64,000 nucleotides of DNA from Bradyrhizobium sp. WSM1417 (GTDB lineage: Bacteria; Pseudomonadota; Alphaproteobacteria; Rhizobiales; Xanthobacteraceae): NCBI RefSeq assembly GCF_000515415.1, contig NZ_KI911783.1, forward strand, positions 3,834,392 through 3,898,391. The letters are read 5' to 3'. The notes below the pieces were generated by a model that ran no database searches, was not told the origin of the DNA, and was given only the letters and a program-made list of their open reading frames with translations. How positions within the stretch are numbered: position 1 is the stretch's first letter; each line of letters begins with the position of its first letter. Shown here in pieces: positions 50,848-61,600 of the stretch. Position numbers and translations under genes: made by a program.

Positions 50848-53523
50848 TTAGGTCGGCCGGAGCAGATCGTCCAGCGCGCTCATCGAGGCCTCTCGAAGCG
50901 CGGCGAGCTCGCGGGCGGCGCTCTGGGATTCGGGCGGGGACATCGTGACCGCCGCCAGCTCGACCTCGCGGCAGAATTCGAACAGGCGGACGAGGCCGAG
51001 CGCGCTCGCGCCGCTGCCGAGTTGATGCGCGCAGCGTGCGAGCTGCGTGGGATCGCCAATCACTGCTGCCTTGGCGATGTCCTCGATCAGTTTTTCGCTC
51101 GTCTCTTCCAGCAGGTGGTGGAGTTTTGCGACCTGCGCCGCGCCGAGCAGCTCCTTCTGGTCATCGAGGAAATGCCGGTCGATCAATGCGCCTGCCGCGA
51201 GCTGCGCCGCGGCTGGCTGGTTCTGGGCATCGTCCTCGATCGCCTCGCGCAGCGCATTGATCAGGATCGGCTTGCTGACGATCCTGGCAATGCCTGCCCC
51301 CGCGAGCCGCTCGCGGGCGCGGCCCGACATGTCGGCGGTCACCGCGATGATGCGCGGCATCGTCGGCAGACCGAGCTTTCGAATCCGCGATGCCGCTTCG
51401 ACGCCATCCATGTCGGGCATGTGCAGATCCATCAGAATGATGTCGAACGCCTGATCGCGCGCGTGAGCGATGGCCGACGCGCCGTTCGTGGCGATGGTGG
51501 CGTGGTGGCTGAGCCTCTTCAACATCGCTTCGCCGACCTCGCAATTGACGGGGTCGTCGTCGACCAGCAGCACGCGAAGCCGCCGCGATGGCGGCTGGTC
51601 CGCGCCTTGCGCGATGCCGTTCGCGGCGAGGCCAAGCGGTACCTCAAGCATGAACGAGCTGCCGGTGCCCGGCGTACTCGCCACCGTCAACTCCCCGCGC
51701 ATCAGGCGGGTGAGGCGCCGCGCGATTGCCAGTCCCAGGCCGGTGCCGCCAAACCGCCGCGCGATGCTGTCGTCGGCCTGGACGAAATCCTCGAAAATCC
51801 GCTCGTGCATGTCGGGCGCGATGCCGATGCCGGTATCGCGAACGGTGATGCGCAGCAGGACATGATCGTCATGTGCCTCGGCGGCCGCGCTCAAGCCGAT
51901 GCCGCCTCGCGGGGTGAACTTGATCGCGTTGCCGATCAGATTGAGCAGAATGCGATTGAGCCGCACCGGGTCGCCGCGCACGGAGGTATTGACCGTCGCA
52001 GCGCAGGCGAGATCGAAGGAGAGGCCCTTGTGAAAGGCCTGCGGACGCATCAGATCGGCCGCCGTTTCGATGAGCTGGTCGAGGCGGAAATCGCGGGTCT
52101 CCAGAGTCTCGGCGCTGGCCTCCAGGCGCGCATATTCGAGGATGCCGTCGACCAGCGCGATCAGCGTTTCGCCCGACGCGGCCGCGGTCGTGAGGTGGCG
52201 CCGCTGCGCTTCGCCGAGGCTGCCGTCGTCGAGCAGTTGCAGCACCCCCATGACGCCGTTCAGCGGCGTGCGCAGCTCGTGGCTGACCACCGCGAGAAAG
52301 CGCGATTTGGTCTCGTTGGCCGCAACCGCCGCGCTGCGCGCGCGCTCGGCGGCATCGTGCTCGGCCAGGGCCTGGTCGCGGGTCTTTTCCAGTTCGGAGG
52401 TGCGCTCGATCACCTTGCGCTCGAGCGTCGCATAGGAGTAGCGCAAGTGAGCGGCCATCCGGTTGAACTGATCGCCGAGCGCCTCCAGCTCGTCACCGGT
52501 CTTGATCGCGAGCCGCAGGCCGAGGTCGCCGCTGCCGATCCGCCGCGCGCCCTGCGTCAGGATCTGGATCGGCACGGTCATGCGACGGCTCAGAAAGAGA
52601 GAGACCAGCACCGCACAGGCCAGCAGGATGACCAGCAGAAAAGTCGAGCGCCCGATCGACGCATAGATCGGCGCATAGGCTTCGGTGAGCGGCAGCTCGA
52701 CGAACACCAACCAGCCCAGCGAGGGGACCGTCGCATAGGTCGACAGCACGCGTTGACCGGACATATCCTCCTTGACCAGGCCGCCGGAGGGCGGCCCGAC
52801 GCCATCGAGCGCGGCCTGGACGTCGGCATGGCCGGAGAGGTCGCTGCGACGCAGTGCCGGCCACAAATCGGGATGCGCGATCAACAACCCCATCCGATCG
52901 ACCACATAGGCCTTGCCGGTGTTGCCGACCCTGATCCCGGCGACGAGGTCCCAGATGAAGCGAAGATTGACCTCGGCGACAATCACATCCGGCGTGAGGC
53001 CGGTTCCGCGCGTGGCGAGCGTCATGAACGGCTCGGTGTCGCCGAGGAAGTAGACCGGTCCGTAATAGGCGCGGCTTTCATTGGCGCCGCGGAAGGCCTG
53101 CGAAGCGGAGAGATCGGCCTTGCTGCCGATCCTGTCCGCGACACGGCGCGACACGCGCACCTGCTCGCGGCCGCGGGCGTCGAGCTCGGCGATTTCCGCA
53201 ATCGCAGGCGAGAGGCGCAGGAGGCGGATGGCGTTCAGACGCTGGTCCTCGTTCGTGGACAGTTCCGGGGGCAGGCGCGAGAGCCATCTGATCTGGTTTT
53301 CGATCTGGCCAATGAACTGGCCGATCTGGATGGCGGCGCTCGCTGCCTGCTCGCGCTGGATCGCCGCCAGAAGCTGCTTTTGCTCGCGATAGGAGAACCA
53401 GACGTCGAAGCCGGTGTTGATGGCGAGCGCGGCGAAAGCGAGCGCGACGATCGAGTAGAGGTATTTGCGGAACAGCCGGCCGGGAGGTGGCCGCAAATCT
53501 CCCTGGTCGATCGTCTCGTTCAC
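50848..53523 (-). CDS. Hybrid sensor histidine kinase with periplasmic dCache, receiver and Hpt domains
   Basis: An 891-residue inner-membrane kinase. It has a first helix near 20-40, a large periplasmic dCache-like sensor (40-290), a second helix (294-312) and HAMP (312-365). HisKA carries the phospho-accepting H415 in VVSHELRTPLNG, and HATPase_c has N box NLIGNAIKF, DTGIGIAP and GGTGLGLAI. The receiver domain has D699 (ILMDLHMPDMDG) and the Hpt domain H833 (CAHQLGSGASALG). So a full His-Asp-His relay is in one chain. No response regulator with an output domain is adjacent. The start ATG overlaps the stop of the binding-protein gene at 53520, so the two are co-translated and probably sense one ligand together. 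Confidence 0.95.
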   Translation of the reverse strand: MNETIDQGDLRPPPGRLFRKYLYSIVALAFAALAINTGFDVWFSYREQKQLLAAIQREQAASAAIQIGQFIGQIENQIRWLSRLPPELSTNEDQRLNAIRLLRLSPAIAEIAELDARGREQVRVSRRVADRIGSKADLSASQAFRGANESRAYYGPVYFLGDTEPFMTLATRGTGLTPDVIVAEVNLRFIWDLVAGIRVGNTGKAYVVDRMGLLIAHPDLWPALRRSDLSGHADVQAALDGVGPPSGGLVKEDMSGQRVLSTYATVPSLGWLVFVELPLTEAYAPIYASIGRSTFLLVILLACAVLVSLFLSRRMTVPIQILTQGARRIGSGDLGLRLAIKTGDELEALGDQFNRMAAHLRYSYATLERKVIERTSELEKTRDQALAEHDAAERARSAAVAANETKSRFLAVVSHELRTPLNGVMGVLQLLDDGSLGEAQRRHLTTAAASGETLIALVDGILEYARLEASAETLETRDFRLDQLIETAADLMRPQAFHKGLSFDLACAATVNTSVRGDPVRLNRILLNLIGNAIKFTPRGGIGLSAAAEAHDDHVLLRITVRDTGIGIAPDMHERIFEDFVQADDSIARRFGGTGLGLAIARRLTRLMRGELTVASTPGTGSSFMLEVPLGLAANGIAQGADQPPSRRLRVLLVDDDPVNCEVGEAMLKRLSHHATIATNGASAIAHARDQAFDIILMDLHMPDMDGVEAASRIRKLGLPTMPRIIAVTADMSGRARERLAGAGIARIVSKPILINALREAIEDDAQNQPAAAQLAAGALIDRHFLDDQKELLGAAQVAKLHHLLEETSEKLIEDIAKAAVIGDPTQLARCAHQLGSGASALGLVRLFEFCREVELAAVTMSPPESQSAARELAALREASMSALDDLLRPT

Positions 53524-54551
53524 TCGCGGATCTCGTCGGCGCGCGCGAGCAGCGTGAATGGTATCGTCAGATCCAGCGTGCGGGCGACCGTGCGGTTGAT
53601 CAGGAGTTCGTATTTCCGCGGCGATTGCACCGGCAGATCGCCGGCCTTGGTGCCGCGCAGGATGAGATCGACATAGTCAGCCGAGCGCACTTCGAGCGTC
53701 GGCCCATAGCTCATCAGCCCGCCCGCATCCATGAAATAATAGAACGGGTAGATCGTGGGCACGCGATATTTGGCCGCCGCGGCCACCGCAGCCTGCCGGT
53801 GGACCACGAGGAAGCTGTCGACCAGCGCAATCATCGCCGCCTTGGGCGGTTCGGAGAAGAGCCTGACGGCTTCGTCGATCTCCGTTGGCGCGCTGACGGG
53901 GGCGGGGACCACGGACACGCCAGCCAGTGCTGCCTCTTGCTCGATGGAATCGAGGAAGAAGCGGCCGCCGCGAGGTGTGGTCGCCGGGTTGTACAGGATA
54001 CCGACGCGCGCAAGATCCGGCACCGCCTCCCGGATGAGCTGAAGCCATTTGCCGCCCATCTCGGCGCTGCTGTTGGTGAAGCCGGTCACGTTGCCGCCGG
54101 GATGGGCGAGGCTTTCGACGAAGCCGTTGCCGACGGGATCGTTGGCGGTCGCGAACACGATCGGGATGGTTTTGGTGGCCGCCAGGACTGCTGCGGTTTC
54201 GACCGTCGAGCCGGTCAGGATCACATCCGGCTTGAGCGCGAGCAATTCCTGAACCGCGGTTTTCAGTCTATCCGGCGGGCCGAAGGTCGAACGGAGCTCA
54301 AGGCGGAAATTGACGCCTTCGACCCAGCCTCGCTGCCTCAAGCCCACGATGAGGCCACCCAGGCGCGAGGTCGGGCTGTCGATCATGCTCCTTCTGGTCA
54401 GTTCGTCGTCGAGCGGCAACGCCGTCAGCGATGCCACGACCCGCACGCGATCAGATGTTGCGCCGAGCGCCAGCCACCCCGCGGCGGTTGTGCCCGCAAG
54501 GCGAATGAACCCGCGGCGATCGACCGCGAGAGCGGAAGGCCGTTCGGTCAT
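53520..54551 (-). CDS. Solitary ABC-type binding protein (ABC_sub_bind family), putative kinase partner
   Basis: A 343-residue periplasmic protein of the ABC_sub_bind family. The N-terminus VDRRGFIRLAGTTAAGWLALGA is a likely twin-arginine signal. The body shows LKPDVILTGSTVETAAVLAATKTIPIVFATANDPVGNGFVESLAHPGGNVTGFTN, a family hallmark. ATG 54551 is chosen over 54614. No permease or ATPase accompanies it; instead it overlaps the sensor-kinase gene by 4 nt. Similar solitary proteins serve as ligand receptors for kinases. The ligand is unknown; aromatic or amino-acid-like molecules are typical for the family. Confidence 0.88.
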   Translation of the reverse strand: MTERPSALAVDRRGFIRLAGTTAAGWLALGATSDRVRVVASLTALPLDDELTRRSMIDSPTSRLGGLIVGLRQRGWVEGVNFRLELRSTFGPPDRLKTAVQELLALKPDVILTGSTVETAAVLAATKTIPIVFATANDPVGNGFVESLAHPGGNVTGFTNSSAEMGGKWLQLIREAVPDLARVGILYNPATTPRGGRFFLDSIEQEAALAGVSVVPAPVSAPTEIDEAVRLFSEPPKAAMIALVDSFLVVHRQAAVAAAAKYRVPTIYPFYYFMDAGGLMSYGPTLEVRSADYVDLILRGTKAGDLPVQSPRKYELLINRTVARTLDLTIPFTLLARADEIRE

Positions 54552-54653
54552 GACATTCTTTGCATGATGGTGTGCCCCAAGCCGATGCTTAGCGCGAACG
54601 GCCGGCATCCACAATTGATGAAAAAATGCGTTTGTGACTGCTCATTCGCAGCG

Positions 54654-54689
54654 TTTGGCGGCCCGATACCGTATTCCTACGCCGCCAAA
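54654..54689. promoter_or_regulatory. Inverted repeat in the divergent gap between the sensor pair and the adhesin region
   Basis: TTTGGCGGC (54654-54662) and GCCGCCAAA (54681-54689) are perfect 9-bp arms 18 nt apart, in the 294-nt region between divergent genes. It may be a regulator site or a hairpin. The AT-rich run from about 54800 to 54845, just before the gene at 54846, may contain its promoter. No gene was recognised in the gap. Confidence 0.35.
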
Positions 54690-54845
54690 GAGTCGCTGTT
54701 TCGAACCTTGCCTCCTCCGTGACACCTTGTAACGCACTGCGGCGTTGCAACATTTTCCGTCTCGGTCGTGATGACGGTTCGGGGAGGCCGATTTCGTCGC
54801 TGCCGATTTTTGAAGCGTTGTTTCAAATTTTTTCGAAGGTTTTCG

Positions 54846-55613
54846 ATGCGCAAAATCTATCTCGTTCCGGCCCTGGTCGGCCTGCTCACCTCTGTTGCAG
54901 CGGGGCCCCTTGCGGCCCAGGGCGCTGTACCGAAGCAGAAAGCTGCGCCGGCACCGAGAGCCGCCGGTGCCACTCCCGCAGCAGCCGGTACGCCGGTCGC
55001 TGCCGGCGCGACGTCGGCCGCCGCCGAGACAGCGGCGCCGGACGACAAGTCCAAGGCGATCGACACCAAGGCGATCGACGGCTTCCGCTCGGCCAAGTTC
55101 GGGATGAACGAGGCCGACGTGCGCGCGGCGATAGCCAAGGATTTCGGCGCAAAGCCCGACACCGTCAGGGCTCAGGACAATGCGTCCGAGCTGACGCACA
55201 GCCTGCTCTATTCGGCGCCCGAGCTGCTGCCGAACGGCGGTACCGCCGAGCTCTCCTACGTGTTCGGCTACAAGTCCAAGTCGCTGATCCAGATCGGCGC
55301 GGTCTGGTCGAAGGGCACCGACGCGACGATCACGCCGGAGAAGCTGTTCTCCAACGCCAACATCCTGCGCGCCCATTTCCTCAGCGAGGGCTTCAAGCCC
55401 GACTCCATCGCGGTCAACATGCCCGTCAACGGCGGCATCGTGATGTTCCGCGGCAGCGACGCCAAGGATCACTCGGTCATCCTGCTTCTCCAGGGCACGT
55501 TCGAGAACAAGGACAACAACCAGCGCGTGCTGACGCCGACCAGCCTGCTGCTGTTCTACGTGGCCGACGCCAAGAGCCCCGACATCTTCAAGCTGCCGCC
55601 CGGCCAGTTCTGA
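54846..55613 (+). CDS. Exported hypothetical protein upstream of the adhesin
   Basis: A 255-residue protein with a signal peptide (MRKIYLVPALVGLLTSVAAG, cleavage near LAA-Q). An Ala/Pro-rich linker (about residues 28-70: KAAPAPRAAGATPAAAG and similar) precedes a globular part of roughly 180 residues (FRSAKFGMNEADVRAAIAKDFG, ELSYVFGYKSKSLIQIGAVWSKG, DHSVILLLQGTFENKDNNQRVL). The start ATG 54846 fits the signal peptide; the upstream ATG 54768 would add a basic tail. No family was recognised. It lies 69 nt before the giant adhesin gene in the same direction and may be an accessory or assembly factor for it. Confidence 0.8.
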   Translation: MRKIYLVPALVGLLTSVAAGPLAAQGAVPKQKAAPAPRAAGATPAAAGTPVAAGATSAAAETAAPDDKSKAIDTKAIDGFRSAKFGMNEADVRAAIAKDFGAKPDTVRAQDNASELTHSLLYSAPELLPNGGTAELSYVFGYKSKSLIQIGAVWSKGTDATITPEKLFSNANILRAHFLSEGFKPDSIAVNMPVNGGIVMFRGSDAKDHSVILLLQGTFENKDNNQRVLTPTSLLLFYVADAKSPDIFKLPPGQF

Positions 55614-55682
55614 TGTCGCGCTTCCACGACATTCTCCCACCCGGTTGTGGATCGGCGCCAGTGCCGATGAAGAGGATCTGAA

Positions 55683-58600
55683 ATGCGCCGACCATCTGCA
55701 AGGCGAGACAATGACGAGCTGACGCTGCGGGGGCTCGCGCGTTTCCGTTCGATGTCACTGCTCTGCGCGATGCAGATGGTCTTCCTGCCGGTGTTCAGCG
55801 TCCGCCTGCAGGCGCAGCCGGCGAACGTGATCACGCCGGACGGCCGCACCGGGACCAGCCTTCAGACGTCCGGCAGCGTGACCACCGTCACGACGTCGAC
55901 CGTCTCCGGCACCAGTGCCTTCAACTCGTTCTCGCAGTTCAGCGTCGGGCAGGGCAACACGGTCAATCTGCAACTGCCGACCGGCACGCAAAATCTCGTC
56001 AACATCGTTCGCGACGCACCGGTCTACGTCAACGGCACGCTGAACTCCTACATGAATGGCGCGATCGGCGGTAACGTCTATTTCGCCGATCCCAAGGGTT
56101 TCGTGGTCGGCCGCAGCGGCACGGTCAATGTCGGCAGCCTCAACGTCTCGACGCCGACGCGCGAGTTCACCGACAGCCTGATCGGCGCGCAGGGGCAGAT
56201 CAATGGTTCGGCCGTCGCCAATCTGATGGCGGGGTCTTTTCCGGTCTCGCCGGACGGCAACATCCGGATCTACGGCCGGGTCAATGCCATCGACGGCGTG
56301 CGCCTGACCGGGCAGAACGTCCTTGTCGGCGGTGCCAGCCAGCGCGACATTGCCAATCTCGATCATGCCGCGAAGTTCGCGGCCTCAGTCAATTCCAAGG
56401 GGCTGCGGAGCGCCGCCGCGATTTCCGTGCGCAACGGCTCCATTCACATCGGCGCCGTCAACAACGCCAGCGTCAACGGACGGCTGACCGCGCGCAGCAA
56501 GACCGCGACGCCGAGCAACATCACGGTCGTGGCCGGCAACCAGGCCGAACTCGGCAAGAATGCGCGCTTGAGCACGGCGAGCAGGACCGCGGATGCCGGC
56601 GGCGTTCTCGTCAAGGCCGGCAACGACGTGACCGTGAAGAGCGGCGCGAAGATCAATGCCAGCTCGAAAACCGGCAATGCAGGCCTGGTCGAGCTGAGCG
56701 GAAACGGTGTGATCGACGTCGGCAGCGGCGTCACGATCAACCTTGCCGCACCGAACGGCCGGGCCGGCACGCTGCTGATCGACCCGACCGATGTGGTGAT
56801 CGGCGACGCCAGCCAGGGCGACGTCGGCGTAACCCTCGGCAACACGTCCGTCGCCAACGCCATCGCGGCGCTCAGCGCTGGTGGCACTTATCTGGTTCAG
56901 GCCGACAATTCGGTCACGCTGGCCGGGCATGCAGTGATCGATGCCCGCAACCTCGACGTCACCAAGACTCATTCCGTCGGCAACGCCATCAACGTCGAGA
57001 TCGACGCGCCGACCATCAGCATCGTCAACGGAGCGCAGATCCTCGCCCAGGCGATCAATACTGGTGGAACGACCTACAGCAGCGGCAGTGTCACGCTTGC
57101 AGCCACGGCGAGCCAGATCCTGATGTCCGGCCACGCCCATGCGACCACGGGCATCACCGTTGACGGCACGATCACCGGCGGCGCGATCTCGATCAGCGCG
57201 AGCTCCACCGCAGTCGCGAGCTTCACGAGCTCGCTCGCTTCGACGTTCGCGCTGGTCGGCGAGTCGGTCCCCGGCATGATCCTGGGCCTCAACGGAGGCT
57301 ATGTCGCGGCGAGCGCAACCGCGACCGTGAACATCAACGGCCATGCCAATATCTCCGGCAGCGGCAACGTCTCGATCAGCGCGTACGGGTCGGAGAGGGC
57401 CGAGGATCCCGTTATCGCCTCGTCGCTCCTCGGCGTATCGCCGGTCGGCGCCGCGGTCGTGGTCGGGAACATCGCCGGCAACGTCACCACCAACGTCGCA
57501 AGCAACGCGACGATCAGCGCGGGTGGCACCCTCGGCATCAAGGCCACCAACGATGCCACGATGAACGTCACGGCCGTATCGCTGACCTCGAGCGCAGTTC
57601 TCGTGGCAACGGTGGCCTATTCGACGGCGTCGGTGACGACCACGGCAAACGTCGCGACCGGCGCCCACCTGAGCGTCGGCACCGCGAGCGGATCGACCGG
57701 TGGATTCGCGCTGCGTGCGCTGAATAACAACAGCTTCTCGACGTCCGCGACTTCTGTGGGGCTGGATAATCCGGCCCTGAACGGCGGCGTCGGCGGTGCC
57801 GTCGCGATCAGCAACGTCAACACCTCGGCGACCGCGACCCTCGGGTCGTCGCTGGGGTCCAGCACGTCGAACCGGATGAACGGCTCGGTGACGGTCGAGG
57901 CGACCTCCAACACGACGTCGAACTCGACGATGTCCTCGACCATCACGGGTACGCCGGCTTTGATTGCCGGACTTCAGGGTGCCCTGGTCGTGGGCACGAT
58001 GAATCCCAACCTGTTCTCGCAGCAGTTCAGCACGTTGTTCACCGCGGATCTGAACCTGAAGGCGGCGGCGGCCTTGACGATCGCGCGCAGCACGGAGAGC
58101 GCAACGGCGGCGATTGCGCAGAATCCGAGCGGCGGCGCGCCGTCGATCTACACGTCGGGTAACGTCGCCGTCATCAGCAACGTGATCGACGTGGGCGTGC
58201 GCAGCATTGCGACGGCCTCGGCGATCAGCTCGAGCCCGGTCGATGGTCAGTCGACGGCCGTCGCCGCGGCGGTCGCATGGGGCGATTTCACGCACAATTC
58301 GAACGCCTATATCGGCGGCGGGACCCTGATCAATGCGCCGGAGATCGGCGTCTCGGCAAACACCTATATGCCGATTACCAACACCTGGTTGCAATGGGCC
58401 TCGCTGACCGACGTGCTGAGGCATCTCAACGGAAATCTCGGCGTCGGCGGCAGCATCCTGACCAGCTACGCCAATGCGACCGCTGACGCAGGCGACACCG
58501 TCGGCATCTCGGGGTCGCTGAACAATTTCATGGTTCACAACAACACCACGGCGTGGGTTGCGACCGGCGCCAGCCTGACGTCGACCTGCACCGTTGCGAG

Positions 58601-61600
58601 TTGCGGCAGCGGCGCTTGGACGGCCGCGCTGGACAGCGGTGCGACGCAGGCCTTCGACGCGACCCTCGCCATCGCGGCGACGGCCTATTCGGCCTCGATC
58701 GACGCCGCCGGCAATGTCGGCACGCTCGGCTTCCTTCCCGGCAACACCTCGGGCGGCTCGTCGCTGGGCGGCGCGCTCAATCTGGTCCAGTTCTGGAACA
58801 ACACGATCGCCGGAGTGGCGTCCGGCGCTTCGCTCGGCGCGACCGACAACGTCTCCATCACGGCATCGACCACCGACCAGTTCTTCGGCGTCGCGCCGAC
58901 GTCCGGCAAGGCGGCCGGCGCGCTCGCGCTGAACGGGATCACGTCGGTCGCGCTCGTGAACAACACGACTCATGCCTCGATCGGGATCGGCGCCACCGTG
59001 TCGGCTCCCACGGTGAATGTGCTCGCCCAGCAGGATCTGTCGATGCTGTCGGTTGCCGGCGCGGTGTCAGCCGGCGGCAACTCCGCCGTCGGCCTCGCCG
59101 TCGCCTATCTCGGCGCGACCACCGACACCGCCGCCTATGTCGGTGACAATCACAGCGACATCCACCCGGGCCCGTTCAGTTCGGACGATCCGTTCTCGGG
59201 AACTGGCAGCGGTAACGGGTCGGTCACGGCCGACCATTTGGCGATTTCCGCGACGACCGCGGGCCGGATCACCGCGGCGTCGATTGCGGCTGCGATCTCG
59301 GAACCTTCGGTCTCGGACTTCGGCACCAAGGCCGGTGCCGTCGGCGCAGCCGCGACCGGCGGCGCGGGCGGGATTTCAACCGCGCTGGCCAAGGTTGGCT
59401 CGTCGTCGGGCGCCTCCAGCAGCGGCTTCACGATCGATCTTGCCGGCAGCTCCTCCATCAGCGATGTGAGCCTTGGCACGACCGCCTCGATCACCGGCGT
59501 CACGATCAACCGCTACTCGCCGAGCCCAACGGCCACCTTGCTGGTCCAGGCGCTCAACGACACCATTCTCAACAACGGCTCGGGCGGCGCCGCCGCCAAT
59601 CTGGGAGGCAGCGCCGGCTCGACGAGCGTGGCCGTCGACGGCACCATCGCCGCGGCGATCTCGAACAATGTGACCAAAGCCTTCATCTCCAACTCCACGG
59701 TCAATAACCAGCAGTCCGTGACCGTGCAGGCATTGAACGGCGGATCGGAAACGGTCGTGGCGATCGGCCTTGCCGCGTCAACGCGGTCCAACGCCGCCTC
59801 GATCGCTCTGTCCGTCGGCATCATCACCGACAGTGCGCAGGCCTACATCGAGAATTCGACGATCGCCGGCGGGAGCACAGGCGTCCTGCGGGCTCTCGAG
59901 GTCGATGCTTATCAGACCAGCAACATCGCGGTCGGCGGCGGTTCGCTCTATATTTCCGGCGGACAGGGCGGCTTCGGCGTCGCCATGACGTATGCCTCGA
60001 TCGGCGATCCCTCCGGCGGCAACGCGACCGACGCGCACATCAAGTCCACATCGATCAGCAATTACGACTCGCTTCTGGTGCTCGCCGACAATGCCAGCAT
60101 CATCGCGGCCGGTGCCGCGTCGGCCGGGGCAGGGTCGAACGGTCTGTCGGGTTCGATCGTCGTCGACGAAATCACGTCCACGACGACGGCCTATATCAGC
60201 AGCAACTCGACAGTGAACATCAACGTCGGGCGCGTGACGGTGCTGGCGGACAGCGGCGCTGTGTCGGACCTCGATACGGCGCTCGGAAATCTCGTCAAGA
60301 AGTCGAACAACAATCATCTTGCGTCGGACACGTGCACGGCCGCCGCCGGCGGTGGCACGCAGAACTGCATCGATTTCAGCGCCGCGGCGCTCAACGGCGG
60401 CACCGGTAACGGTCCGGGCGCCGGCATCATCTCCGTTGCGGGCATTATCCAGGCCGGCAAGAACAATGTCGGGGCGTCGATGGTGTACGATACCATCGCG
60501 ACGACGCATTCGGCCTATATCGCCAACGTCCGGATGTCGACGATCGGCAGCGTCAGTGTGAATGCGGTCGACACCACGAAGATCCAGTCGGTCACGATTG
60601 GCTTCGGTTTGGCGACCGGTCAGTTTGCCGGCGTCGGCGGCATGACAATCAGCTCGATCGCCAATAATGTTTCGGCGGCAATCGGCAACAACCAGTCCGA
60701 CACGACGCAATCGACCGTGACGGCCTCCAACATCTCCGTCACCGCGAGCGACAATTCCAGCATCACCGGCGCCGCCGCCGTCGCGGGCGCCTCGACGCAA
60801 GGCAGCGCCGCGGGGCTGGCACTCGTCTACAGCAGCATCGCCAACAATGTCAGTGCCGGCGTCACCGGCTCCAAGCTGATCGCCTCGGGCAGCGTGGCCA
60901 TTAACGCGAACTCGAACGCCGATATCTCGACGGTTGCCGTCGGTATTGCGATTTCTTCTCAGATCGGCCTTGCCGGTTCGGTCGCCACCAATCTGATGGG
61001 AACCAACGTCACCGCCAGCATTACCGGCGGGGCCGACGTCACCGCAAACAACAACGTTGCCGTGATTGCCGGCAATAACGACAAAGCGGGCGTCTTCGCC
61101 GGCGCCGTGTCCATCAGCAAGGGCGCGGCCGGCGGCGCGGGCTCGATGGTCACGAACAAGATCACCGGCACCACCGCGGCCTATATCAGCGGGACGACGA
61201 CGAAAGTGGATGCGCTCGGAACCAGCACGAGCGACGTGCTTTCGGTCAACAGCGGCACGCTCGCGCACGCGATCGATCTCGGCGGCTTCAGCGCGCCCAC
61301 CGACATCACGCCCGATCTGAGCGAGACCCAGGAGAGCGTACGCGGCCTCGCCGTCGTCGCCAGCTCGCACCAAGCCGTCGTCACCAATGTCGCCACCCTG
61401 TCCGCGGGCTCGGGCATCTCCATCATGATCAATCCGATCACCAATGTGATGAGCGGATCCACCAAGGCCTATATCGACGGCGCGGCGATCGACACCCGGC
61501 TGGCAAGTTCGACGCTGGACCCGCAGATCGACGTGGCCGCCAGCAGCTTCTCCTATTCGGGCGCGTTCGGCGCTGGCGTGGTGCCGCCAACCGGGAGCGG

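Noticed and set aside
51022..53676. 884-residue plus-strand frame opposite the histidine kinase
   Set aside because: It is the antisense of a clearly conserved kinase, with low-complexity Arg/Ala/Gly-rich composition and no recognisable domain.
56385..58973. 862-residue minus-strand frame opposite the adhesin
   Set aside because: It is Arg-rich antisense of a repetitive adhesin; the plus-strand frame has a start, ribosome site and secretion domain.
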